Origin: Clostridia bacterium
Lineage (GTDB): Bacteria > Bacillota > Clostridia > Oscillospirales > Acutalibacteraceae
Direction: 5' to 3'
Length of the DNA stretch: 64,000 nt
Assembly: GCA_030532035.1 (NCBI GenBank)
Contig: JAUNLX010000002.1
Location: forward strand, 62,001-126,000
The notes below the pieces were generated by a model, which was given only the letters and a program-made list of their open reading frames with translations, searched no databases and was not told the DNA's origin. A program made the position numbers and the translations under genes. Of this stretch, positions 1 through 9,043 are shown piece by piece. Within the stretch, counting starts at the first letter, position 1. Every line of letters starts with the position of its first letter.

Positions 1-1
1 T

Positions 2-841
2 GGAAAACAAAATTTGGGAGATATGTTATCGAGCGTTATCCTTGCAGACGAGGGGGAGATGAATGCCGAAGACTACAAAGCTTTGATTCGCAGTTATGCA
101 CCATCTATTCCGTTTAATTCTTTGAAATATACTTTCACAACAATGGCAAATCCAACAGCCAAACCAATAACAGGACAACTTAAAGTTGTAGGATTTTACT
201 TTAAAACTGGAAGTGAACAGAATTTTTATACTGGAGTATTGAGTGACCAATTTATTAAAAAGCTTAATATTCAACAACCTGGAAAATATAGCGCTTTAAT
301 TTCCAATATGCCTGAAAAACAAGAAGATATAAAGAAAATCGTTGACTTTTCATTTGCAGAAAAAAATGACGCTGTTTATCCGATGAAAAACAGCGCTGCT
401 ATATCCGTTGATTTTATTGACAATGTCGTTAAGATTTTATTGCCTACTTTCGTTGCAATCGGAACCTTGCTTGCAATTTTCGCTTCTGTATTATTTATGA
501 CCTTTATCTTTACAAGTATTAAATATAAGCAACATGATATAGGAATTTTAAGAGCGATAGGAGCAAGAGGAACAGATATTTTAGGAATATTCTTATCTGA
601 AAGTTTGATTATTTCATTAATAAATGGAGTCTTGGCTTGTATCATTGCTGGCGTGGGTATTTACAGTATCAATAGAACCATTGATAAAATTTTACAGACA
701 GGAATAACTTTATTTGATTTTGGAATCATGCATATAGCTCTTGTACTTTTAATCTCAATAATTTCAGCTGCAATTGCGTCATTTATACCTGTATTTACAA
801 TCTCAAAGCAAAAGCCAATTGATGCGATAAGAAGCCGTTAA
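2..841 (+). CDS. ABC transporter permease, FtsX-like C-terminal part (5' truncated by window edge)
   Basis: The reading frame is open to the left edge, so the start lies outside the window; the visible part is about 280 residues. After about 130 extracytoplasmic residues there are three hydrophobic segments. The stretch between the first two carries the FtsX/MacB permease signature (KQHDIGILRAIGARGTDIL), and the protein ends in a short basic tail (PIDAIRSR), the usual end of this domain. Such permeases pair with an ATPase and work in lipoprotein, peptide or drug export, or transduce ATP hydrolysis across the membrane. The partner is presumably encoded upstream. It converges with the next gene, with only 10 bp between stops. 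Confidence 0.85.
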   Translation, partial: GKQNLGDMLSSVILADEGEMNAEDYKALIRSYAPSIPFNSLKYTFTTMANPTAKPITGQLKVVGFYFKTGSEQNFYTGVLSDQFIKKLNIQQPGKYSALISNMPEKQEDIKKIVDFSFAEKNDAVYPMKNSAAISVDFIDNVVKILLPTFVAIGTLLAIFASVLFMTFIFTSIKYKQHDIGILRAIGARGTDILGIFLSESLIISLINGVLACIIAGVGIYSINRTIDKILQTGITLFDFGIMHIALVLLISIISAAIASFIPVFTISKQKPIDAIRSR

Positions 842-851
842 TTAACGACTC

Positions 852-1727
852 TTATTTCGGCTGCTCAAAATCTAAGAGTTTGCCAGCAAAATTAGATTTT
901 TTCTTTTCCTTATATGGCTTTGGATTATTGTATTTTTTCAAGTCGGTTTTTCCGGCCGGTGAATTGAGTCTTTTCATTCCCGCTTTTACAATATCTGCTA
1001 TGGATGAATCGAGATATTCTGCAATATTTGCAAAAGCTTCTTTGTCATCATAGAGGTTAAACATCAAAAGTGTTACGGCAATTAAGCTCTGAGTATCTTT
1101 TTCTCCATCTTCATAATATAAATTAAAGGCATTTGCAAGTTTCTTAATTGTCTTTTGCTCTTTGTTTTTTATACTGTTTTTCAATTTGTCGGAGATTTGC
1201 TCTTTCATAAAAAGTTCAGCATAAAAGATTTGATTTTCATCAATATATTTATCTATTTCTGACTTTGTTTCAGGATAGATATTTGTAAGTCGGAGAGCCA
1301 AATCAATGGGTGCATAATCTTGTGCACCTTTTTGCTTTTTTCTCTTGATTTTTGCTTTCGGAGCATTTTGTTTGTTTGCACCAGTTGCTTTTGTAGAAGC
1401 AAGTTGTAAATCAAAAAAGTTTTCTATTGCAAAAGAAAATTCTGTCGCAACGGATTTGATTGTTTTTTCGTCAAATTGTTCATCGTCAAGTTGCCAAAGG
1501 CAAGAAGATTTTTTGCTAAAATCATCTTCTTTTGGGTCTTCAATATTTGTGCAGAACAAAGAAAGCGTATTTGATTGCTTTTCTATTTTGAAAGTACCTA
1601 ATTCAGAATCGTAAACAAGGTCCTGAGTATTTTGGTCTATTTCTTCTTGTAATTTAAATTTACCTATTGATATAATTTCTTGTAATTCTCTATCAAGTAA
1701 TTTTAATGCATTAAAATTATCGAGCAT
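852..1727 (-). CDS. hypothetical protein, 291 aa
   Basis: I do not recognise this family. The ATG follows a strong ribosome site (GGAGG, 7 nt upstream). The protein is soluble, with no signal peptide or membrane segment. Residues 1-110 are acidic, residues 115-140 form a Lys/Ala-rich linker, residues 140-250 look helical, and the C-terminus is Lys-rich. The linker separating two halves suggests two domains. It is transcribed away from ddl and has no operon partner in view. Base composition resembles its neighbours, so recent transfer is not suggested. Confidence 0.7.
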   Translation of the reverse strand: MLDNFNALKLLDRELQEIISIGKFKLQEEIDQNTQDLVYDSELGTFKIEKQSNTLSLFCTNIEDPKEDDFSKKSSCLWQLDDEQFDEKTIKSVATEFSFAIENFFDLQLASTKATGANKQNAPKAKIKRKKQKGAQDYAPIDLALRLTNIYPETKSEIDKYIDENQIFYAELFMKEQISDKLKNSIKNKEQKTIKKLANAFNLYYEDGEKDTQSLIAVTLLMFNLYDDKEAFANIAEYLDSSIADIVKAGMKRLNSPAGKTDLKKYNNPKPYKEKKKSNFAGKLLDFEQPK

Positions 1728-1785
1728 TTTAATCCTCCGATATTATTTTTTTGTATTTTAACATAAGAAAGCCCCTTTGTCATCA

Positions 1786-1814
1786 TTGATAAGCCTTAGT
1801 CTCTGTGTTATTAT
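1786..1814 (+). promoter_or_regulatory. sigma-A type promoter for ddl-argS
   Basis: TTGATA (1786-1791) and TATTAT (1809-1814) are separated by exactly 17 bp and lie about 30 bp before the ddl start. The next three genes are packed with gaps of 2 nt or less and probably share this promoter. Confidence 0.7.
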
Positions 1815-1843
1815 GTGTGAGGAAATAACAATGTGGAGGAACA

Positions 1844-2914
1844 ATGAAAATAGAACTATTAGTTATTTTCGGTGGACAATCTACTGAACATGAAATTTCA
1901 AATTTTTCTGCTTTTTCAGTTATAAATACATTAGACAGAGAAAAATATAATATTAATAAACTCGGAATAACAAAAAGTGGAGCTTTTTTTCTATATGAGG
2001 GAAGAGAAGAAAATATAAAAACAGGACAATGGGCACAAGATTTTAAGAATTTAAAACCAGCTTATATTATCCCAGAAGAAGACGGGGCAAAACTTTTAGT
2101 AAAAGAAAAAGATAAATTCGAAAAGAGAAAAATAGATGTCGCTTTCCCCGTTTTACATGGACAAAATGGAGAAGATGGAACGATTCAAGGGTTATTTATG
2201 CTCTATAAAATTCCATTTGTAGGCTGTGATATGACTTCGTCTGCTGTCTGTATGGATAAAGTTTTGACGAATACTTTGAGTGATTATTTTAATATTCCTC
2301 AAGCAAAATGGCAGGCAATGACAAAAAAAGAATATATAGATAATCCCAATAAATTAAATGAAATTGCGGAACTTTTATCTTATCCTATTTTTATAAAACC
2401 AGCACGAGCAGGTTCATCTGTTGGCGTTACAAAAGCAGAAAATAAAGATATGTTAATTTCTGGAACAGAAAAAGCTTTTCAACAAGACGATAAAATTTTA
2501 TTTGAAGAATTTATTGACGGTTATGAAGTGGAATGTGCTGTTTTGGGAAATGATGATTTGATTTTGGGTGTTCCAGGACAAATAAAATCTGCAGGAACTT
2601 TTTATGACTATGAATCAAAATATAAAAATGCTGAAAGCAAAACCATAATTCCCGCTGAAATAGACGAAAAAATACAAAAAGAGATTATGAACTGGTCGAA
2701 AAAAATATATTTTGCCATGGGCTGTAGTGGACTTTCCAGAGTTGATTTTTTTGTTGAAAAGCAAACAGGAAAAGTCAAATTTAATGAAATCAATACAATT
2801 CCCGGTTTTACAGACATAAGCATGTACCCTAAGATGATAGAAAAAGCGGGAATAGAGTACGAAGAATTGCTAAATCGACTGATAAATTTAGCAAAAGAGA
2901 AATGGAGTAAATAA
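1844..2914 (+). CDS. ddl: D-alanine--D-alanine ligase
   Basis: ATP-grasp ligase joining two D-alanines for the peptidoglycan stem peptide. The N-terminal motif STEHEIS carries the conserved Glu15. The ATP-grasp core includes KPARAGSSVGV, and the Mg-binding end is FNEINTIPGFT. The omega-loop reads YDYESKY (about residues 251-257), the form seen in D-Ala-D-Ala ligases; VanA/VanB-type D-lactate ligases have a His-containing loop there, so a resistance ligase is unlikely. Length (356 aa) is normal. The start follows GGAGG. It is first in a tight ddl-DUF1934-argS cluster. Confidence 0.95.
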   Translation: MKIELLVIFGGQSTEHEISNFSAFSVINTLDREKYNINKLGITKSGAFFLYEGREENIKTGQWAQDFKNLKPAYIIPEEDGAKLLVKEKDKFEKRKIDVAFPVLHGQNGEDGTIQGLFMLYKIPFVGCDMTSSAVCMDKVLTNTLSDYFNIPQAKWQAMTKKEYIDNPNKLNEIAELLSYPIFIKPARAGSSVGVTKAENKDMLISGTEKAFQQDDKILFEEFIDGYEVECAVLGNDDLILGVPGQIKSAGTFYDYESKYKNAESKTIIPAEIDEKIQKEIMNWSKKIYFAMGCSGLSRVDFFVEKQTGKVKFNEINTIPGFTDISMYPKMIEKAGIEYEELLNRLINLAKEKWSK

Positions 2915-2916
2915 AT

Positions 2917-3342
2917 TTGAAAAAAGATGTAAAAATAGAAATATATAATTCACATAGTGACGACGATATATCTAAAATAGGTAGAACGATTACAACAAAT
3001 GGGACCTTTGAAACATATCCGGGAGGATACCTAATTAACTATACTGAGTTTTTAGATGAAAAAAATGGGAGCAATACAGCTCTTCGAATAAACAAAAAAG
3101 ACCAAACTGTTGTTATGAATAGAACGGGATCTTTTTCGGCTAATATGATTTTTGAAAAAGGAAAGAGAACGAACTGTCAATATAAGACGCCGGTTGGAGA
3201 ATTTGTTTTGGGCGTCTTTGCTAATGAAATAAAGAACAATTTACATGATGACGGCGGAGAACTGTCTTTTAATTATACTTTAGATTTTAATAGTGGATAT
3301 ACTTCAGATAACGAACTTAAAATATCAGTAAGGCGGGTGTGA
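2917..3342 (+). CDS. DUF1934 / YwiB-like beta-barrel protein
   Basis: A 141-residue soluble protein starting at TTG, 2 nt after the ddl stop and 1 nt before argS. Its beta-rich pattern (GGYLINYTEF, a central VVMNRTGSFSANM strand, and CQYKTPVGEFVLGVFA) matches DUF1934 proteins such as Bacillus YwiB, a calycin-like fold of unknown role. In Bacillus ywiB is also immediately upstream of argS, so the neighbourhood supports the assignment. The biochemical function is not known. Confidence 0.8.
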   Translation: MKKDVKIEIYNSHSDDDISKIGRTITTNGTFETYPGGYLINYTEFLDEKNGSNTALRINKKDQTVVMNRTGSFSANMIFEKGKRTNCQYKTPVGEFVLGVFANEIKNNLHDDGGELSFNYTLDFNSGYTSDNELKISVRRV

Positions 3343-3343
3343 A

Positions 3344-5026
3344 ATGCAGGATATTCAGAGTCTTTGCATTGCAAATATCAAAAAAAGTGTCTATGATGCT
3401 GCTTTGAAATTTGCGCAAGAAATATCTATACAAAATGATATAGCAATGGATAATATTTCTGTTGAGATTCCAGCAGATGATAAAAATGGAAATTTTGCCT
3501 GCTCTTTTCCTCTATCTGCGGCAAAAATTTTTCGTAGAGCTCCATTTGAAATTGCTGAAAAAATTGTTTCATATATGAATAAAGATATTCAATTTATTGA
3601 AAATATAGAAATTGCTAAGCCCGGATTTATAAATTTTTTCTTAAAAGAAAATTATTTTTCAGAAGTAATTTCCAAAATAAATACTCAAAAAGATGAGTAC
3701 GGAAAAACAGATTATGGGAAAAATAAGAAAGTAAATTTAGAATTTGTATCTGCAAATCCTACAGGACCTATGCATATGGGAAATGCCAGAGGAGGTGCTT
3801 TGGGAGATTCTCTTGCCAGCATAATGCAAGCGGCAGGATATATTGTTGACAGAGAATTTTATATAAATGATGCAGGAAATCAAATTGATAAATTTGCGCT
3901 TTCTTTAGAGATAAGATACCTTCAACATTTTGAGGGAGAAGAAAATCATCTTTTGCCAGAAGACTCCTATCATGGAGAAGATATAAAACTTCTTGCTGAA
4001 AGATATATAGAAAAATATGGAGATGTTCTCTTAAACAAAGATAGCGAAGACAGAAAAAAAGCCTTGGTTTTATTTGCTCTGCCGATAAATATAGAAAATA
4101 TACAGAAAACAATGGCAAAATATCGTATTGACTATGACACTTGGTTTCACGAAAGCGATTTATATAAAAGTGGAGAAATAGAACAGACGATAGAACTTAT
4201 GAAACAAAAGGGACTGACTTACGAAAAAGACGGAGCTCTTTGGTATAAAGCAACAGAACATGGTGGAGAAAAAGACGAAGTCTTAGTCAGGGCAAACGGG
4301 ACTCCTACATATTTTGCGGGAGATATTGCTTATCATAGAAATAAAATTTCCAAAAGAAAATATGATCTTTGTATAGATGTATGGGGAGCAGATCATCACG
4401 GTCATGTATCAAGACTCAAAAATGTTTTGAGTGCCCTTGGCATTGACTCATCAAAATTAGAAGTTGTTTTAATGCAACTTGTTAGGCTCGTTAGAGATGG
4501 AGAAGCTGTTAGAATGTCTAAAAGAACAGGTAAAGCTTTGACTTTATCAGATTTACTTGAAGAGATTCCAATAGACGCTTCAAGATTTTATTTCAATATG
4601 CGAGAAGCAAATAACAGTATGGATTTTGATTTGGATTTGGCAGTTAAGAAAACAAATGATAACCCCGTTTACTATTGCCAGTATGCATATGCGAGAATTT
4701 GTTCTATTTTCAGAAATACAGATTTAGAGCCTGCGAGTAAAATCAATTTTGAAAAATTAAATACGACAGAAGAAAAGCGTCTTATTTTCACACTCTCTTC
4801 TTTTCCAAAAACAATAATAAATGCAACCGAAAAAAGAGACCCGTCTGAGATAACAAAATATGTTCTTACAGTTGCCAACGAATTTCATTCCTATTATTCA
4901 AAAGCGAAAATTATAACGCAAGACAAAGAAACAACGGAAAATAGATTAGCTTTATGCAAAGCCTGTGCTCAAACTATGAAAAATGCTCTTTCTTTAATGA
5001 AGATAGACGCTCCAGAAAAAATGTAA
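3344..5026 (+). CDS. argS: arginyl-tRNA synthetase
   Basis: Class I synthetase charging tRNA-Arg. The N-terminal Add-1 domain occupies about residues 1-110. The HIGH-equivalent is in SANPTGPMHMGNARG (about 137-151), DVWGADHHGHVSRLK is a typical ArgRS segment, and the KMSKS-equivalent is RMSKRTGK (about 390), followed by the helical anticodon-binding DALR-type domain. The length of 560 aa is normal. The start codon overlaps the DUF1934 stop region. A clear terminator follows. Confidence 0.97.
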   Translation: MQDIQSLCIANIKKSVYDAALKFAQEISIQNDIAMDNISVEIPADDKNGNFACSFPLSAAKIFRRAPFEIAEKIVSYMNKDIQFIENIEIAKPGFINFFLKENYFSEVISKINTQKDEYGKTDYGKNKKVNLEFVSANPTGPMHMGNARGGALGDSLASIMQAAGYIVDREFYINDAGNQIDKFALSLEIRYLQHFEGEENHLLPEDSYHGEDIKLLAERYIEKYGDVLLNKDSEDRKKALVLFALPINIENIQKTMAKYRIDYDTWFHESDLYKSGEIEQTIELMKQKGLTYEKDGALWYKATEHGGEKDEVLVRANGTPTYFAGDIAYHRNKISKRKYDLCIDVWGADHHGHVSRLKNVLSALGIDSSKLEVVLMQLVRLVRDGEAVRMSKRTGKALTLSDLLEEIPIDASRFYFNMREANNSMDFDLDLAVKKTNDNPVYYCQYAYARICSIFRNTDLEPASKINFEKLNTTEEKRLIFTLSSFPKTIINATEKRDPSEITKYVLTVANEFHSYYSKAKIITQDKETTENRLALCKACAQTMKNALSLMKIDAPEKM

Positions 5027-5046
5027 TATCCGTTTGATATAGACAA

Positions 5047-5085
5047 AAGGAAAAAGGTCACCCATTGTGGATGACCTTTTCCTTA
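5047..5085 (+). terminator. Rho-independent terminator after argS
   Basis: A long hairpin, with arms 5047-5063 and 5069-5084 containing AAAAGGTCA and TGACCTTTT, closes the ddl-argS operon. The A-rich left and T-rich right sides could let it work in both directions. Confidence 0.75.
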
Positions 5086-5224
5086 TAAAACGAAGGGGCA
5101 AAGAAGATAGCAACGTGGTCAAAATATGACCAAAATAATTATAACGATTTAATTATATAAAGTCAATTGATACAAAAAGTATTATTTTTTATAAAGTATG
5201 CGTATATTGTTAATAAAACGCTCT

Positions 5225-5253
5225 TTGACTTTATAACACTATTGATATAGAAT
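5225..5253 (+). promoter_or_regulatory. promoter for the antiporter gene
   Basis: TTGACT (5225-5230), 17 bp spacer, TAGAAT (5248-5253), about 30 bp before the start codon. Confidence 0.65.
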
Positions 5254-5281
5254 TTGCTGTGAATCAGGAGATGATATTGAA

Positions 5282-6607
5282 ATGTTAAGTGCATCATATC
5301 TGTTTGATATAGCGATTATTCTGCTAAGCACAAAATTCTTGGGACTTGCTACTCGTAAATTTAATATGCCTCAAGTTGTTGGCGCATTAATGGCAGGATT
5401 AGTTTTAGGCCCTTCGATTTTGAATATCACTACACAGACAGATGTTTTGAAAGCTCTTGCAGAACTCGGCGTAATTTTGCTGATGTTCAATGCTGGAATG
5501 AGCACAGATGTGCAAGATTTGAAAAAAAGTGGGAAAGCTTCATTAGTTATTGCAGCAGCGGGCGTTATAGTCCCAATGTTGGCCGGCTTTGGATATGCGC
5601 AAATATTCAATCCTGGATTAAGCCATCAACAAATTTTACAGAATATTTTCATAGGAGTAGTTTTGACGGCTACTTCTGTGAGCATAACAGTAGAAACTCT
5701 AAATGAAATGGGCAAATTACATACACATTCTGGAAACGCCATTTTAGGAGCGGCTATTATTGACGACCTTATTGGTATCATCGTTTTAGCTGTTGTCATG
5801 GAATTTAGCGAAGGAAAATCAGGAATTGGTATAATTATCGCGAAGATATTAGGATTCTTTATTTTCGCTGCTATTGCCCATACTCTTATTCAGAGAATTT
5901 TAATTCCTATAATAGACAAGAGAAAGGGTCTTTTGAGACGCTATTTAATTGTTGAACTTTCGATTTGTTTCTTAATGGCTTATGCTGCAGAAAAAATCTT
6001 TGGAGTATCAGACATTACGGGAGCTTTTGCAGCAGGCATTATGTTTTCAACTTCTAAAAAAAGTTCATATGCTCTATCAAAAATGGAGCCTCTTTCAGTA
6101 TTGCTCTTGTCTCCACTTTTCTTTGCGAGTGTCGGATTAAAAATAGATATAAAAACAATCAGCTGGCAAATGGCGCTGATGACATTGCTCTTACTTATTG
6201 TCGCAATTGCAAGTAAAATCATCGGCTGTGGTTTAGGCGCAAAAGTGATGGGATATACGAATTTGCAGAGCAAAAAAATAGGCGTGGGAATGGTACCGAG
6301 AGGGGAAGTTGCACTTATTGTTATAAATAAGGGATTGCAGGCAGGAATAGTTCACGAACAATTTTTGGCGCCTCTTCTTGTGTCAATTATAGGTTCTGCA
6401 ATTATCACACCTATATGGCTAAAACAAATTTACAAAAAGCAGGCGAAGATGAAATATGAAGACCATATGTTAAACTCTGCTTTGATAGATAATATAACTG
6501 ATAGAGAACATATAGAAGCTTTGACAGAATCTGTTGTTTATAGCAATGAAAAATTAAACAGAGAAAATAGTCTGAAGAACAAAAAAAAGAAGAATAATAT
6601 GTTCTGA
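5282..6607 (+). CDS. CPA2-family monovalent cation/proton antiporter
   Basis: A 441-residue membrane protein with about 12-13 hydrophobic helices, starting ALMAGLVLGPSIL as in Kef/NapA-type exchangers. The double aspartate in GAAIIDDLIGIIVL (about residues 159-160) is the ion-binding pair typical of electrogenic Na+/H+ antiporters such as NapA. MVPRGEVALIV in the C-terminal bundle is another family mark. There is no TrkA-N or TrkA-C nucleotide-binding domain; the C-terminus is only about 60 charged residues ending in a Lys run. It is monocistronic with its own promoter. The likely role is sodium or pH homeostasis; the ion cannot be read from sequence. Confidence 0.88.
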   Translation: MLSASYLFDIAIILLSTKFLGLATRKFNMPQVVGALMAGLVLGPSILNITTQTDVLKALAELGVILLMFNAGMSTDVQDLKKSGKASLVIAAAGVIVPMLAGFGYAQIFNPGLSHQQILQNIFIGVVLTATSVSITVETLNEMGKLHTHSGNAILGAAIIDDLIGIIVLAVVMEFSEGKSGIGIIIAKILGFFIFAAIAHTLIQRILIPIIDKRKGLLRRYLIVELSICFLMAYAAEKIFGVSDITGAFAAGIMFSTSKKSSYALSKMEPLSVLLLSPLFFASVGLKIDIKTISWQMALMTLLLLIVAIASKIIGCGLGAKVMGYTNLQSKKIGVGMVPRGEVALIVINKGLQAGIVHEQFLAPLLVSIIGSAIITPIWLKQIYKKQAKMKYEDHMLNSALIDNITDREHIEALTESVVYSNEKLNRENSLKNKKKKNNMF

Positions 6608-6684
6608 TATTTTTGCAAAATATACTTTTATTTGCTAATATAATGGGAGTTTACAATTTATTTGCAAAAAAATAAAAAAAAGGC

Positions 6685-6713
6685 TTGCATTTAAATTTGA
6701 TCGGTGCTATACT
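6685..6713 (+). promoter_or_regulatory. promoter of the 5S rRNA gene
   Basis: TTGCAT (6685-6690), 17 bp, TATACT (6708-6713), about 22 bp before the mature 5S end. The isolated 5S gene therefore has a dedicated promoter. Confidence 0.8.
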
Positions 6714-6734
6714 GTAGAAGTTCTCGAGAGAGAA

Positions 6735-6851
<117 letters not shown>

Positions 6852-6857
6852 CTGACG

Positions 6858-6887
6858 ACCGATCCAAAAGGATCGGTTATTTTTTTT
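6858..6887 (+). terminator. terminator of 5S rRNA
   Basis: An 8-bp perfect stem (ACCGATCC / GGATCGGT) with an AAAA loop is followed by a run of T interrupted once by A. It ends 11 nt before the next start codon. Confidence 0.92.
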
Positions 6888-6898
6888 AGGAGAAATTT

Positions 6899-7858
6899 AT
6901 GAAAAAAACTAATAAGAGAGTTTTTATTGTAGTTTTAACTTTGATTTTAATTTTTGCCAGCGCTTGCTCTAAAGCTTTGGCGGTGAGAATTCCCGAAGAT
7001 ATTTTTACTTATCAACTCAATGTAGTTATGGATGAAAATCCTGGAATAAAAGAAGAAGAGGCAATTAAAAAAGCTGAAAATTTATCGATAGTATATTATA
7101 AAGTCAATAGAAAATTTAAAGAATCCAAAGCAACTTTAAAAAATAATGAAAAAAAAGAAATCTCTGACAAAACAAATAATTATTGGGATCTTTTTTACAA
7201 ATTTTATGAGAGCATAGGTATTGAAAAAAAGACATTGACAAATGCTTCACAGGCAGCTGTTTTTAGACGAGTTTTGATACAAAACGAATATGAAAAAAAA
7301 GGTGGACTAACAGACGAGGTTTTACAGAAATATTTCAATGATAATTTTGTCTGCTTCAAATCCGTTTCTTTTCCAATAACAACTGTAAACAACTTTGGGC
7401 AAAAAGTTAAATTAAGCGATGAAGAAATTAAAAAATTAGTAGACACTTTAAATAAAATGAAAGCTTCTGTAACAGAAGATAAATCTTTTGAAGAAGTGGT
7501 TGCAGAACATTATAAAAATACAGGAGAAATTTCGCCGGACGCCATTGACTTGAAAGTCACAAATAAAATTGATAAGCGTTATTCTAAAGAAAATCTTGAT
7601 AAAATCGTCAAGGCAAAGGTTGACGCAATTGAAATTATAAAAGATGAAGAGGGATATTATCTCATTCAAAAAGTAGATAACGCAAAAGAATTTGCGAACA
7701 ACAAAAATCTTGCTATTGAAGCAAAAACTAAGCAAGACGCAGAGAGTATGACGGCGTCTTGGTATAAAGATGAAAAATTTACGTTCAACAAAGCAAAGGA
7801 AAAAAGAATATATAATAAAATAAAAACACAAAAAGAAAAATTTAATGAAAATGGCTAA
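6899..7858 (+). CDS. PrsA/SurA-like lipoprotein, possible extracytoplasmic chaperone
   Basis: The 319-residue protein begins with a lipoprotein signal peptide: basic MKKTNKR, a hydrophobic core, and lipobox FASAC with the lipidated Cys near residue 23. The rest is hydrophilic and helical with an N-terminal part like the SurA-N/PrsA chaperone fold (residues 35-150). The region around 150-260 could be a degenerate parvulin domain (EVVAEHYKNTGEIS, GYYLIQKVDNAKEF), but I see no clear catalytic signature. Expected on the outer face of the membrane, assisting folding of secreted proteins. Its ribosome site (AGGAGA) directly follows the 5S terminator, leaving no obvious space for a separate promoter. 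Confidence 0.65.
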   Translation: MKKTNKRVFIVVLTLILIFASACSKALAVRIPEDIFTYQLNVVMDENPGIKEEEAIKKAENLSIVYYKVNRKFKESKATLKNNEKKEISDKTNNYWDLFYKFYESIGIEKKTLTNASQAAVFRRVLIQNEYEKKGGLTDEVLQKYFNDNFVCFKSVSFPITTVNNFGQKVKLSDEEIKKLVDTLNKMKASVTEDKSFEEVVAEHYKNTGEISPDAIDLKVTNKIDKRYSKENLDKIVKAKVDAIEIIKDEEGYYLIQKVDNAKEFANNKNLAIEAKTKQDAESMTASWYKDEKFTFNKAKEKRIYNKIKTQKEKFNENG

Positions 7859-7909
7859 ACGGTTTCATAATCGGATGAATGGGGAAACTAAATAATTGCT
7901 GAAAACATT

Positions 7910-7947
7910 GACAGATAAAGGATAAAAGCCTTTATCTGTCTTTTTTT
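7910..7947 (+). terminator. Rho-independent terminator
   Basis: A 12-bp perfect stem (GACAGATAAAGG / CCTTTATCTGTC, loop 7922-7928) is followed by seven T. It separates the lipoprotein gene from the Tad operon. Confidence 0.95.
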
Positions 7948-7959
7948 AAAAATTTTTAT

Positions 7960-7988
7960 TTGTTTTACAGAAAAATTTTTTCTAAACT
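7960..7988 (+). promoter_or_regulatory. candidate promoter of the Tad operon
   Basis: TTGTTT (7960-7965), 17 bp, TAAACT (7983-7988), 20 bp before the ribosome site of tadZ. It is a modest match; no other promoter is evident before the ten-gene cluster. Confidence 0.5.
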
Positions 7989-8011
7989 AACATTACAAAA
8001 GAGGTGTAGTG

Positions 8012-9034
8012 ATGAGAATAAAAGTAGGTTGTTTAGATTTAGATGAAATTTATGCACGCAGTTTTGCTGAAAGTTTTTCTGTTAAATATGACTATATTTT
8101 TGAAATTTATATATTTCATAATACGGAAAATTTAATTGCTGAATTACAAAAATTTGATATAGATATTTTAATTGCAGATAGCACTTTGCAAAATAAAATT
8201 AAAAAAGTAAATTGTCCAATTTTATTTTTAGACAAGGAAGCTATGCCACCGAATAAAATCAAAAAATTCTCCAAAGCAGAAGATTTTTGTGAAGCTATTA
8301 ACGCCTTATACATAGAAAAATCTGGAAATAAACAAAAATTAAATAAAAGCCAGACAAAATTTATTTTGAGTACCGGGGCGTTTGGTGGAGCGGGAATGAC
8401 AACCATTTCATCTTCTTTAAGTTTATTTTTATCAAAGCAATATAAGGTTTTATATTTGAATTTAAATCCATATGAAAATGTTGGAAATTATATAGAAGGT
8501 GAATTTGATAGCAATTTTGAGGATATTATTTTCAACTTAAAAAGTAGAACTAAAAATAAACCTAAGGCAAAATTTGGTACATCTAAAAAATTTAACTCTC
8601 TACATTTATCTCCTCCATATGAAGACCCGAGTTCTTATTTAAGCTTGACAGATAAAGAAGTTGAAGACTGGATAGCATTCTTAACAGATGGCAACGAGTA
8701 CGATTACATAATTTTAGAAATAGGAAATAGAGAAATTTTTAGATTTCCTGGGCTGATGAGAAGAGCATATAGGATACTTGTTATTACAAATGACAATGCA
8801 AATTATTTTGAAAAAACAGAAAAATTTTTATCTACATTCAAACAATTTGAAAAAACACAATCGAGCCGAATGACAGATAAATTAAGGCTAATATACAATC
8901 GCAGTGAAGATAGAGAAGAGAGTGTTGCAAAAGAATTTAAGATAAGCGGAGTTATGCCAGAAATAGATATTAAAGATGAAAAACAGATTATTGATCATAT
9001 AGCAATATCAAAAATGTTTATGGACTTTATTTGA
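8012..9034 (+). CDS. tadZ: TadZ/CpaE-like pilus localisation ATPase
   Basis: A receiver-like N-terminal domain (about residues 1-105) precedes a MinD/ParA-type ATPase with a deviant Walker A, STGAFGGAGMTTISSSL (about residue 120). In Tad systems this protein positions the assembly machine at the membrane. Two start codons abut: GTG at 8009 and ATG at 8012. I chose the ATG because GAGGTG (8001-8006) gives it a 5-nt spacing. First gene of the Tad operon; the next gene starts 10 nt downstream. Confidence 0.8.
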   Translation: MRIKVGCLDLDEIYARSFAESFSVKYDYIFEIYIFHNTENLIAELQKFDIDILIADSTLQNKIKKVNCPILFLDKEAMPPNKIKKFSKAEDFCEAINALYIEKSGNKQKLNKSQTKFILSTGAFGGAGMTTISSSLSLFLSKQYKVLYLNLNPYENVGNYIEGEFDSNFEDIIFNLKSRTKNKPKAKFGTSKKFNSLHLSPPYEDPSSYLSLTDKEVEDWIAFLTDGNEYDYIILEIGNREIFRFPGLMRRAYRILVITNDNANYFEKTEKFLSTFKQFEKTQSSRMTDKLRLIYNRSEDREESVAKEFKISGVMPEIDIKDEKQIIDHIAISKMFMDFI

Positions 9035-9043
9035 GGTGATTTT

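Noticed and set aside
1844-2914. Vancomycin-resistance type D-Ala-D-Lac ligase
   Set aside because: The omega-loop is YDYESKY, typical for D-Ala-D-Ala ligases, and no vanH or vanX partner is present.
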